This document shows, piece by piece, positions 21,501 through 34,651 of a DNA stretch of 64,000 nucleotides. Numbering within the stretch: position 1 is the first letter of the stretch; every line of letters starts with the position of its first letter. The notes under the pieces are model-generated. The model was not told the DNA's origin. It saw only the letters and a program-made list of their open reading frames with translations, and made no database searches. Source of the stretch: Polydactylus sextarius (lineage: Eukaryota > Chordata > Actinopteri > Polynemidae); assembly GCA_016801845.1 (NCBI GenBank), contig CM028918.1, positions 21,564,001-21,628,000 of the forward strand, in the 5' to 3' direction. The translations under genes were made by a program, and so were the position numbers.

Positions 21501-24223
21501 CTAACAACGAACAAAACTGTCGGTGGTTTAATCCGTTTGCAATTATTTTGTTCTCTATCTTGATAGAGGTTCATCACTTCCACACATTCGGGGGGGACGT
21601 CTGAGCGCACAGTGCTTCTTGATGGAGGATGCAATGAAATGTCATCAGCTCTCGATCCAGTGACTTTTAAAATAAATTCACAAAGCCCTTCTGTGCTCCC
21701 CTCATACTGGGTGCCCCATCAGTAGACACTGACACCAGGTGAGTGGTGTTTATTCCTTTGGCCTTTAGACAACTCACAACAGCCTCACAAATGTCCTGTC
21801 CCCGCATTTGGCCCTTTAGCGGTATGAGTTCAATCAGTTCTTCCTGCGGCCCATCAGCGTTCACATATCTGCATAAAAGTGCTGTCTGCTCAATATCGTT
21901 TGCATCACTTGACTCATCACAGGCAATTGAAAATGCTTGAGCTGAATTGATGTCATCAATTTGCTTACTAGTGATGTTTGTTGCCATTTTAATGGTCCTG
22001 TCCTTGACGGACTTTGCAGAGAGAGGCATTTCTCTAATTTTCTGAACAATTTCCCCTTTGTTTTTGAAGTCGGAGAATAGATGCTCTGATATTTTTATGA
22101 ACGATTCTTTCATGTATTCTCCAATTGTGAACGGCTTACCTCTCCTTACCATCTCCTTAGCTGCCACAAAACTAGCAACTGTTGTTGACTGTGGAGAGGT
22201 GATCCACTTCTTGAAAGTATGTTCAACTTTCCGTTGCAGTTCCGAAATTGCTCTCTTTCGTTCATCTCCACTTGGGTATTTTTCAGCGAATGCTGAATGT
22301 TTGTTTTGAAAATGTCTTTCAACATTACATTTTTTGTTGTTCGATAATTTCTCATCACATATTAAGCACACAGGTAATCCAGCGTCATTGGCGGTGAAGG
22401 CAAATGCATCTGTCCATGCAGAATTAAACTCTCTTTTTTCCTCTGAGATTTTTCTTTTTTGGGATTTACTCATGGTTAGTGCAGGGGTTGCTCACTCCAG
22501 AAGTTGCCTGCAGCTAGCTAAGGGCGAGGGCTATAGACGTTGATGTGACACATATTTTAGTTGACAAATTATTTAAAAAAAACTTTTTAAAAATAGCAGT
22601 AGTAGTAAAATATTATTTTTGATGTTTATTTACTACCGTTATTTTTATTTCTAAATAAAAATTAAAATCAAGGCCAAAGGGAGCCACTACAAGGAGGCTA
22701 AAGAGCCACATGCGGCTCTGGAGCTGCAGGTTGCCGACCCCTGCTCCAGGGGGTTACGCTGGTATGGTGTAAAGCTTGGTAATGTTGAAAGCTTTGTCAA
22801 TCTGTATGCTGATGATTTATTAATCTGTTTATCAGGCCCAGCTGTCTCAGTTCCCAACCTCCTGAATTATATAAATTCATTTAGTAAATTGTCTAGATTT
22901 ACAATTAACCTGAACAAAATTGAGTTCATGCCATTGACAAACATGTGCCCTATTTTCTTGAAATCTTTGCCATTTAAATAAGTTACTACCCATATTAATT
23001 ACCTTGGTCTTAAAATCTCCAGAAACCCCAAACTTTTCCTGAAATTGAATTTTTTCAATATTGTGGATAAGCTAAAAGTGTGTATCAGGAACTGAAAGTT
23101 GCTCCCTTTCTCGGTGATTGGTTGCATCAATGCAGTTAACATGGTTGCACTTTCAATGTTCTTATATCTTTTTTTTTTTATTTGCCACTATCTTTTTTAA
23201 ACAGCTGGACACAGTTGTTCTGTCATTTGTCTAAGCAGATATGCATTTCTAAAGCCCATTTGCAGAAGAATGTAAAAAGTGGGGGTGGGGATCTTGGCCT
23301 CCCTGTTTTTAGGCACTATTACTGGGATGCAAGGGCACTCATTTTCTGGCAGTATGGTCCTCTTTACGATGACTGCTCCTCTCCGCAGTCATCGATGGTG
23401 ATGGACTGGAGAGAGAGGCCTATGTTGCGTTTAAGACTTTTACATAGATAACAATTTAGCTTCTTTCCTTCTACTCCAGGCTAGATATCACCTCCTTTAG
23501 TCACATTTTTATAGATATTTACAAGTGGGACATCTTGTAAGGGAAAACGTTTCTGATTTCCAGATAAGACCACAAAGTTATAATTTTTATGATATTTTTC
23601 TTTCACAACTAAACTCGAAATATCCCACTTTTTCACTGCTTTTGAGACACCAGTGAGTACCAGCCATCTCAGGGAGGCATGGGTAAAAGAACTGGGAACT
23701 CCACTGTCACATAAATTATGGGAGGAGGGCCTGTCTAAAGCTCTTCTATAAACTCTAAACATATTGGTTAATCCAATACAAAGCCATACATGGACTGCAC
23801 TATTCCAAAATTAAACTTAATATAATATATGAATCAGTGTCTTCCACGTGTGATAGTTGTGGCAGAGCTGAAGGTTCACATTTATTTTGATACTGTATGA
23901 ATTTTGGTGCAACATATTTAAATGGTCCTCTAAGCAATTTAAGATAAGCATTCAACCAGACTGTAACCTGGCAATCTTTGGCTCCTCTGAAAGGACATCG
24001 ACCTTCTTTTCCTACTGTAAGCAGGCTCTCAATAGCAGTCAAAAAATTGATTCTACTTAATTGGAAGTCTCCAGCATCCCCTTGCTTTAAGAGGTGGCTT
24101 AATCAAATGGTTTGTGTTTCTAAGATGGAACAGATTCGCCTTGGTAGATGGAATGCTCCATCCTGCTTCAACTTTTATGAGAAAGTGTGGAAGTCATTTT
24201 TGACCTGACTAAGGTTTGGATTC

Positions 24224-24259
<36 letters not shown>

Positions 24260-27200
24260 ATTGTTATTGTATACATCCTCCTATAGCCTTTTTTTTTACT
24301 ACTTCAGTTATTATGTCACAACGTCAGGTGCGGTAGACCTATTTTGTATGTTTAAATTAAGTTTAAATAAACTTAAATAAATTTAGGTTTAAAAAAAAAA
24401 TATTTATAATTTTTTTTTTTTTTTTTTTGAACTTACAGGTCATGTGGCGACTGGTTATTTTTAAGCTCTACTGCTAAAATATTGTCACTAAAATGAGTAA
24501 AGCTTTACAAACATTCTGCTTTCATGAATAAAAATAGAAACTTAAAGTTAAAAGAGAAGGCTTGCATGTAAGTAATTTTGCATAAATATACTAATACAAA
24601 TTTACATAAATCTACTGATATAAAAATTAGTCTTTCAAACAACTGAGTTTTTCATGAATCAACCAATACCAAAAGTATCCACAAGGTTTAAATCCACACA
24701 TAAAAAATCTGGCCTGTATTGCTCTTATGTATATAGACATCCTGACAAATTATATCACAAATAAACCTTTACATTAAATACTATGGAAATATCAGTTCTT
24801 GTGTACTTGTATAATTTCAACAAAAAATGCACAAGTACATAGATCAGATATCAAGGATTAAATATACATCTCAAATGCTAACATTTAAATACAAAGATAC
24901 AAAATGTCTCAAGGCAAAGAAATACAAAGTATTTCACAAGAACATTCTCAAATCCTGTTGTTCATAAAGGCCATTAGGCTCTACTGTGCCTGTCTTTCCC
25001 CCACCCTCCTCCCTGTTTCCCTCCTGTCTCCCTATACTGTCTGTCATAAAAAATCTCTCTCTCCTAAATTTCAAATCCACACTCAAAACTAAAACTAAAA
25101 AACTAAAACTAACTAAAACTAGCTTTCCAACTTTAATCACTGTACTGTCAAATTTTTAATCTTAATGTTGTTCCCATGTCTGAGTGTCCCACCACCGTTA
25201 TTATTATTATTCATTGTTTACCAATGGGTGGGCAATTATTGCCTATTTTTATAATTTTATATAAATAGGAATTTATTTAATAGGCAATTATTTTTTATAA
25301 TTTTTAAATTTATAATCTTTATAATATGTTATTGCATATTTGCATATGCAATAACATTATATTATATATGCATATGCAATATTATATTGCATATTATAAT
25401 ATCAAGTGTAATATACAGAAAAGCATGATTTACAAAATTACAACATTAACAACAAAATTAACTATTTACAATACAGAACAAGTGCTCTAGGTACTTATTT
25501 ACAGAAAGGCATTATTTTCAATAGCACCAGTGTTACCGTGGTGGGTGTTATGACAGTTTCTGTCCACAATAACGCACAGAGGCACTTTACACACCTCACA
25601 TATAAAGGGAGTGCATTTCCCACACAATTTGCACTTCCTTCGGCTCTGCCGTGGCTTTTTTTTGAGCCAAATGCCTCCTCAACATTGGTAACAGGGATGT
25701 GCTGATAGCTGATGTTCTGATAGTAAGATCTGCCCACAGAGCTCAGCTGTCAACTGCTCCTGGAAGGCCTGGTGCGTCACTGGTACCAATTTTTTATATC
25801 CCCAAAGTTCCCACAGGCTCCAAACCTGTGCTGGGCTGGTATAAAACTTAGCCAGAACCCAGGAATTGTTTGTTGATGAGCGTCATCACTGCATCAAAAT
25901 CAGCCCCTTCCCACTTGCCAGAGTGGACTTCCCTGTGTATATGTTAAAGTCCACAGAGTAGCCTGCATTGTCAGACAGCACAAGTTTTATGCCCCACTTT
26001 GTCGGTTTGTTTTTTATATATTGCTTCAGGGCATTTCTGGCTTTGGTGGCCATGCGCTCATCCACAGAGAGGTGTTGCTGGGGGTGGTAGACAGCTTTGG
26101 AGGCTACACGTAAGCTGTCATACACGGGCTGTATTCTGTGGAGACAGTGGTAATCTTCTGCGTCTCCTTTTTTGTTGTCATTGAAGACATCCTCTGCGGG
26201 GTCACTCATGTGGATGTCCCATGTAAGGGTCTCTGGACATGACCTACTGAGGGTACTAAACAGAGAAAATGGAACTGACATGACAGCTTCAGAATCCCCA
26301 CGTATGGTGTCAGCCTAATGTACTGAAACATTTCAGCCTCTGACCGTGACCTGCAGCAATGTTTTAGCTGCATTTTTATTTTGTGTTAGCACACAAGATT
26401 TTGATGGCCGACTGGTCGAAGAACATCCTGAAGAGCTTAGACGGCGATAGACTGTCTAAATTTGATGACAGAGGTGGTTACACACCTGGCCTTCTTTTGG
26501 GCAGGAAATGTGGTAGGGAATGTGGCAGGTTGTTGGGCTCCTGTTCACTCTTCCAGCCAGCAACATCACCAGGGAGTGTCCCTGACCTGGAGCGCTTGCC
26601 AGAGGAGCAACTGCTGCTGCCTCTGTTTGCTGAAGGCCGTCTCCTTCCTCTCCCACTGCCTCCCTCTGTGGTACAGGGTAACTCAGGGGAGCAGACCTTC
26701 TTTTCCTCCTCCTCAACATCATCAACACTACATACAGAAGAAGTTACACTGTGTGTTAGAGGTGTTCAGCACGAGAGTAATATAATAACGATGGGCATTT
26801 GGCGCACAATTTCTATATTTTCCTACTTTTCTCTAACTAAAAAATACAATATTTATAAAATATACAAATGTATAATTTATAAAATTATATATACACTGGG
26901 GGAAATAAGTATTTTCATCCCCTGCTGAATTTTAAGTTTACTGACGAACAGTCTCAGTAAACAGAACAGAACAGAGACAGAATATCCAGAAAAAAAACAC
27001 TTTACATAAAAGTTATAAATTGATTTACAGATAATTGAGTGAAATATGTATTTGATCCCCAAGCAAAACATGACTTAGTTATTTGGGCAGAAACCCTTGC
27101 TGGCAAGCACAGCAAGAAGACATTTCTCATAGGTCACCAGGTTTGCACACATCTAGGAGGAATTTTGGCCCACTCCTCTTTACACAAACTCTCGAAATCC

Positions 27201-30200
27201 TGTAGGTGTCTTGGCTGCCACTTGCCAACTTGAAGCTTCAGCTCCCTAGACAGATTTTCTGTAGGATTAAGATCTGCAGACTAACAAGGTCATGTCATGA
27301 CCTTTTTATGACACTTTATGGTCGCTCCATGACCATAATGTGCTTCTTCTTGAGCCCTTCCTTTGTTGCCTTGGTGGTATGTTTTGGGTCATTGTTATGC
27401 TGGAAGGAGGTTCTTATCCAAGATTTTACAGTACATGGCCCCATTCATTGGCCCCTCAATGCAGTGAGGTCGTCCTGTAGCCTTAGCAGAAAAACAGCCT
27501 CAAAACATAATGTCTCCACCTCTGTGCTTGACTGAGGGGATGGTGGTCTTTGGGTCATACTCAGCATTTCTCTTTCTCTAAACACAGCAGGTCAAGCCGA
27601 TGCCAAAGAGCTTGAATTTGGTTAAATCTGACCACAGCACGTTTTCCCAACCTTTCTCTGAATCATCTAGGTGTTTACTGGCAAACTTATGAAGGGCCTG
27701 TATATTTGCCTTCTTGAGCAGGGCAACAGGATCTCAATCCATTATGGTATAAAGTGTTACCGATGGTTTTCTTAGTGACTGCAGTCCCAACTGCCTTCAG
27801 ATCATTAGCAAGCTCATCTTGTGTAGTTTTGGGCTGATTCCTCACCTTTCTCATTATCATCCTCTCCCCACGAGGCATTTTATGTTTCTTCCATTTCTAG
27901 ATAATTGCACTAACAGTTGTCACTTTCTCACCAAGTGTCTTACTGGTTGTCTTGTAGCCCGGCCTACATTCATTCTGGCCTTGAGAAGGTTTACAATCTT
28001 GTTCCAGTACCTTGGGTCTCGGTTATGGAATTGAAGGAACTGATTCTGTGGACAGGTGTGCTTTATACACATAATGAGTTGAGATCAAGTGTACCTGTGA
28101 TTGCTTAGTTGATTGTGTATGTGCTCGACATGGGCCCAGACAATCTGTGGAAGCCAAAATTCTGTCTGGGATCTAGGGGATTAAATACTTATTTCACTTT
28201 ATGACATGAAAATCAATTTATAACTTTTAGGTAAAAAGTTTTTTTCCGGATTTTTGGTTGATATTCTGTCTGCATTAAAATTAAAGTACCATAGTTCCAA
28301 GTTCCCTTCAACTAAGTCAACCTCAACTCCACTGTGGACAGAATCAGGACCAAGTGGATAGATTCCCCATCTTCTGAAGCATTACAGCACCCAATGCTGT
28401 AATTAGCTTGAAAGCTTTGCGCCAGGTGTAAAACTTTTTTTGTGATTGATTTTGTGGCTCCATTTATGTTTGTGGTGTTGTGTGGTGTCTAATGTGTGTA
28501 GGCTGTGTGTGTCTTTGTGTTTTGTGTGTGTTTTTGTGAAAAACAAATCTAATTGAAGAGAGTAGATGATAAAATGAGAGCAGGACCAGAAGCAGGTGGC
28601 TCACAAAAGATCCCAGAAAAACATCTAAAAAACTGCAGCTGCCTCAGTTAAGGTCTTTGTTCATGATTCAACAACAAGAAAGAGACTGGGCAAAAACAGA
28701 ATCCATGGGAGAGTTCCAAGGTGCAAACCACTGCTGGCCAAGAAGAACACGAAAGTTCACTTTTGCATTGCATCTTGATGATCTCCAACACCTTTGGGAA
28801 AATATTCTGTAGACTGATGAGACAAAACTTGAAGTTTTTGGAAGGTTTGCATCCCATTACATCTGAAATAACACTGACAGCATTTCTGAAAAAGAACATC
28901 CTAACAACAGTCAAGCACGGTGGCGGTAGTGTGATGGTCTGGGGCTTTGCTCATTCAGGACCTGGACGACAGGCTGTAGTTGGTGAATCTATGTACTGCA
29001 TCCCCACCGAAAGATGGTCAGGACTTGAACTGCTAGTTTTTAGTTTTTATTAACAATTCATTCAATCAATCAACTAACCAGCCATCCAACCAACCAACAT
29101 AAGAGCTTGTGCTACTTTGGAGGTTGCTTTTCAGTTAACTGTTGATCCGGTGGGTATTGCTATTTCTGTCTGTTACTTTGGTCCACCTTTGGATTCAGCT
29201 GTTGGTCCGCTTCAGTCTCACATATCGTTTTTTCTTTCTTCTTCTCCCTCTTTTCTCTTTTCCGTCTCTGTAACTTCATCCAGTTTTGCTGGAAACTTTG
29301 TTGCGTATAAGTTCCTCCTCGTTGCCAGTTTTTGTTGTGTCTTTAACAAATAGTGATAATGCAACTTAACTTTCACCAGCTGTTTACTCCTGCTCCGCCG
29401 TTACCATGCCAACCACGCTCAATTCGTTACCATGCAACCACATTCTGTTTGCTGCTGGATCACGTGGGGGAAACAAAGTTGTTCTACACAGGAATCTATA
29501 TTTAAAAGCAAAATATAAATATATAATATATAAATAAAATACAATAATAGAGAACATACATTGACAAAAACAAATGTAAAATAATACCTCAAGGCAACTC
29601 AACCTTGCATATTCTATAAAAATAGCACTTCAAGAAATTGGGTCATTTACACTGTGAATTCTGCTCTCTACCAGAAAATCCTGAGGAAGAATGAGCCATT
29701 AGTTTGTGCCCTGAAGCGCAAGTGCACTTGGGTTAAGCAGCAGGACAACAATCCAAAACACACTAGCAAGTCCACCTCTGAAACAAAAAAATTAAGGTTT
29801 TGTTGTGGCCTAGTCAAAGCTCTGACTTAAACCCAATTGAGATGCTTTGGCATGACCTTGAGCAAAACTGTTCATGCTTGAAAACCCTCCAATGTGGCTG
29901 AGTTAAATTCTTCAAAAAAGGGTGGGTCAAGATTCCTCCACAGTGATGTACAAGACTCAATGTCTATCATTGCAAACGCTTGATTGCAATTCTTGCTGCC
30001 ATGGGTGGCACAACCAAATTTAGGATTAGGAATAGAATTAGGGGGCAAGTCCAAGAAGGTTTAGATAATTTTTTCACTTGGAAAAAAAACTGTATTTACT
30101 TATTTTTGTCTAAAATATGTGTGATGATCTGAAGTATGTAAGGGTGACAAATGCAAAAAAAATAAGGAAGTGGGAAGAGGGCAAATACTTTTTCACAGTA

Positions 30201-33200
30201 CTATATAAGACAAAGATTACATGCTTACTGGAAAACAGATGTGTTACTTAAACAATAATGTTCCAACATAAAAACCCGAACCCTCAAAACACAACAAGAC
30301 AAACAACAACAACTTGGAAGTTGCATTGCTCTGATGAAAAACATCTAATACTGCAGTAAACTGAGCTGTAAATCTATTACAGAATATCTATGTAGGTGAA
30401 AACATAACAACATGAACTTGGCCTCTCACCTCCAGAGCGTCATCCTGCAGCAGAACCAGAAGCTCTTTGTGAACCACCTGGACAGTTGAACCGAGCAGCT
30501 TCACCACCTGACAGGGCCAATGGAAAAAGTAGAAGCCATCATGTTACTTGTTATTTGAAAACACTATGCAGCCAGAGCACTCACAATTAAATACACAGCA
30601 TTTTTCAGGATCAAGCAGGAGGAGAGAGATGAAGATGTCCATGATGTCGCAAAAGTTACTGGTCATCAAGGCCTTGATCTCCTTTCTTAGAGGATAAAGT
30701 TATGGAGTTATGGAGCTCTGCAGAATTTTGTGTTATAGCCAATCTGGTTCACCTGGTACATGATTCCTTTAGACAATATACATATATGTACATATACATA
30801 TATATACAACTTTGAAGCAATATAAAACTGCTCAGGTTGACTTCAGATACAAAGGCCTGGATCATCAGCATCTCTAAGAATTGCATTAGCTGTGCAGGTA
30901 GGCATGTCCTAATTTAGGAGTCTTACAGCTTGAGGAAAAAAACTCCTCATTTTAGTAGCTGGAATAGTAACCACCAAGAAGGTGGTTACTGGGATGGGAG
31001 AGGTCTTTAAAACTTCTGACTGCTCTGCTCCTGCATCTCTTGTTGTAGATGATTTACAGAGATGGGAGAGCAGGGTGGACGACTTTGCCGACAGTCTTCT
31101 CTGCAACAGTTGGCTGGAACCATCCGTTTGTTTTTAACATTGTGTTTTCAGGTTATGTTCCAGAACCCCCACGAGAGGTAGTGCAAAGAAGTAACCACAT
31201 ATTTATTTTATTTTTTAAGCCTTTATAAACTCTCCCCACACTCTTCTAAACCTTTCCCACAGAGGCTAGAAATTGCTTATTTTAAATATAATTAAAATCA
31301 AAACAATAAAAATACTTGTAGGCTGCAGAACTCTGCGACATAACGAAAACTCTCGTAACATAAATTTATTTAAACTAGCCACAAAAAAACACAATGTATT
31401 GAAGCCACGAGAGTGAAGCATGATATGGTGAGGAAACCTGGCAACAATTGCAAAACCCTGCATTTTGACCCTGTTGCTTTGTTCGCTTCTTCACCTATAT
31501 TTAAAACTATTTATTGATTCGCTTCTGCTGCTGGGTTTTAAAAATGGTGCCTCTTTGTTGACTGTGTCATCTGCCGCCTTGAGTTACAGTCAGTCACCAG
31601 CCATGGAGCTCTATGTCACACTGTTGACAAGAAGTACAACAGTGGAGTACACGCCTTTGTTGACCTCCTGTGTTGAGGGTGATGGAGTTGGGGGAATCAT
31701 TTTTAATAATTTTTTTCACTCTTTCTTCCTTCTACTACTTCAACTGCCATGATATCAGTAATTATACATGCTGCTATCGAGGCAGTCAGTGTGAAACAGC
31801 TACTCCTTAATTCCCCTTCTGCTTTATTCTCTCTCTCTCTCTCTTTTTCCTTCCCTGAAAGTGATGGAGCAATTTGAACCCACGATCTATTTCACCACGC
31901 ATACAGTGGGTGAAAGTGGGTGCAGTTGAACACCCCCTCAAGAGCTATTTTACGTTGGTTGAAGTAATATTGTGTTTAACCGTTTTTTGTTTTCACAGCC
32001 AAATAGCTATTAATGAATGTAAGTGGGGAGCCAATCAAACAAATCTAGCATTTTTTTAAGGCTTGGATGACTCAGAATTTCTTACTTCTAAACTCAGACA
32101 AAACTGAAGTTATCATACTTGGTCATAAATATCTCAGAACATCATTTTCAGATCACATAGCTAACCTGAATGGCATTATCTTGGCCTCCAGTTCTACTGT
32201 CAGGAATCTTGGAGTAATCTTTGATCAGGACATATCCTTTGTAGCTCAGAATCAGAATCAGAATCAGCTTTATTGGCCAAGTATGTGAACACATACAAGG
32301 AATTTGGCTACGGTTCTTTTCCTTTGCTCCGATGTAATTTAAACATACAAGCATTAAACATAGAATAAACATTATATAAACAAAATATATAAACATTATA
32401 TAAACATTGTATGGACACTGAGCTGGAGGACTGCAGTATAGAATAAATATGAACGATAGTGAATAGTGAATAGAAGTATAGAAGTGTGTTGATCTGTCTG
32501 GTCTATTTAGATATTAAATATATATTTATGTATATGTATATAAATATTAATATTACTTACAGTGTGTTGTTTTTTATGTAAGCAAATTGCAGATCAGACA
32601 GTCAGAATGGCAATACAATGTGTTCGAGTTAGGTGGGTAGAGTAGTGTTCAACAGAGTGACGGCCTGGGGGAAAAACCTGTTCTTATGTCTTGCTGTTTT
32701 GGCATACAGTGATCTGTATCGCCTACCAGAGGGGAGAGGTTCAAACAGGTCGTGATCAGGGTCTGCAGAGATGTTTCCTGCCCATTTCCTGACCCTAGAT
32801 GTATATAAGTCCTGGATGGTGGGCAGATGGGGGGCGCCTGTGCTGATTGTCCGGGTGCTGGATGTGATTTTCCCCAACCTCACTTGCTGCCTCCTGTCTG
32901 TCAGGAAGTTTGTACTAAGTTTTGGACCTGGAGCCTTTCTGGTCTTTTGTTTCCTGAAGAGCTGACACACATCCTCTTCACAGATCCAGAGTGGTGGTCG
33001 GGGGTCAGTAGGGGGAGGTGAGGGTTGTCTGATAGAGTGAGGGATGGGTGTGAATGTTGGCTTATCAAACCTGCAGTAGAAGGCATTCAGGTCGTCAGTC
33101 AGTTCACGGTTCACTTCAATGTGGGGGGATGGTCTCCTGTAGCTGGTGATGTCCTGTAGACCTCTCCACACTGATACAGGCTTGTTTGCTGAGAAGCTGT

Positions 33201-34611
33201 TTTTCAGCTTCTCAGCAGAGTAGCACCTCTTTGCCACTTTGATCTCCTTTGTCAGCATGTTCCTGGTCTTGTTGTACAGGACTCTGTCCCCACTTCTGTA
33301 GGCCTCTTCCTTGGCTTGACGAAGCATCATGAGTTTTGCGGTGGACCAGGGTTTATTGTTGTTGTATGTGCACAAGGTTTCGGTCAGCACACACATGTCC
33401 TCACTAAAGCTAGTGTATGATGTCACAGTGTCAGTGAGTTAATTTAGATCTGTAGCAGCAGCCTCAAAAAACTCCAGTCGGTGCAGTCAAGGCAGGCCTG
33501 TAACTCCAGCTTTGACTCAGTGGTCCATTTCATCAGTCTTCACTACAGGCTTGGCAGATTTGAATTTCTGCCTGTAGGCTGGGAGAAGATGAACCATACA
33601 GTGATCAGAGAGTCCCAAGGCTGCACGGGGGACAGAGCGATATGCGTCCTTTAAAACTGTGTAACAATGATCCAGAATGTTTTTGTCCCCGGTGGGACAT
33701 GGGACATGCTGTTTGTATCTGGGCAGTTCACGGCTGAGGTTTGCTCTGTTAAAGTCCCCAAGAACAATGAGCAGAGAGTGGATGTTTCCACTCTGTGTCA
33801 GTTATCTGGTCAGCCAGGTGTTGTAAGGCTTCAGACACAAGCCTGGGATGGGATGTAAACACCAACCAGAATAAACAAGGAGGACTCCCACGGTGAATAA
33901 AACGGTTTACAGTTTATGAAAAAAGGTCTCCAAGTGGGGGCTGCAAGATTTCTTCAACACTGTGACATCTGTACACCAACCTTCGTTGATAAAGAAACAG
34001 ATTCCGCCTCCTCTCCTCTTCCCTGAGAGTTCCGTTCCGTCTGCTCGGAGAAGATGAAAGCCCGGCAGATATAGTCCGGTGTCCGGGATGTGTTCACTGA
34101 ACCAGGTGTCAGTAAAACACAGGGCGGCCAATCTGCAAAAGTCCGTATTTCTGCTGTTGAGAAGCAGCAGCTCATCCATTTTGTTGGTCAAGGAGCGGAT
34201 ATTTGCCAGGTGTATAGACGGGAGCGCTGTGCGAAATCCCCACTGCCTGAGCTTATCCACATCCACAATGTTGCAGCACGAGTACTGACAGGGACTAGGA
34301 CCAGAGATCATATTTCTCCTGTATTGGCTGCTCTTCATTGGCTTCCTGTAAAATCTACATTTGAATCCAAAATCCTCCTGCTTGCCTATAAAGCCTTAAT
34401 GATCAGGCTCCATCATATCTTAAGGAGCTCATAGTTCTTTATTATCCTAATAGATCACTTGGATCACAAACTGTACTTATGCTGTACTTATGGCTCCTAG
34501 AGTCTCTAAGACCAGAATGGGAGGTAGAGCCTTCAGTTATCTGGCTCTTCTCTTATGGAACTAGCTCCTAGTTTATATATATACTTTATATCAATATATT
34601 ATATATTACTG

Positions 34612-34651
<40 letters not shown>

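Larger units (their letters stand above)
20081..22743 (-). mobile_element. hAT transposon inserted in the L1-like LINE
   Basis: The right end reads outward as a hAT terminus (complement CAGGGGTCGGCAACCTGCAG, ending at 22743). The left end CAGTCTAAAATAGTCTGGAG is a decayed version. The flanks CCCTAGGG (20073-20080) and CTCCAGGG (22744-22751) match at 6 of 8 bases, as expected for an old 8-bp target-site duplication. The LINE reading resumes immediately outside both ends. The transposase is on the minus strand and is described in the next two entries. Confidence 0.85.
18955..24430 (+). mobile_element. 5'-truncated L1-like LINE, split by a hAT insertion
   Basis: Plus-strand remnants of ORF2 run in order. 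STLWETFKVVMRGYIISL lies at about 18990-19045. The reverse transcriptase region LNGDLKIITTILATKL with HPNQTGFILGRFSF is near 19674-19795, and LQRGVRQDEPL is at about 20043-20075. After the hAT, VNLYADDLLICL, with the catalytic YADD box intact, is near 22796-22835. GGDLGLPVFRHYYWDARALI lies at 23290-23350 and a C-terminal RLGRWNAPSCFNFYEKVW at 24138-24190. Stops and frameshifts abound. A (TC)n run and A/T-rich tail near 24370-24420 mark the 3' end. It occupies intron 12 of ppp4r4 in the antisense direction. Confidence 0.85.

Noticed and set aside
26383..26928. Plus-strand 181-codon frame as a gene
   Set aside because: It is mainly the antisense of the piggyBac N-terminal region followed by AT-rich DNA.
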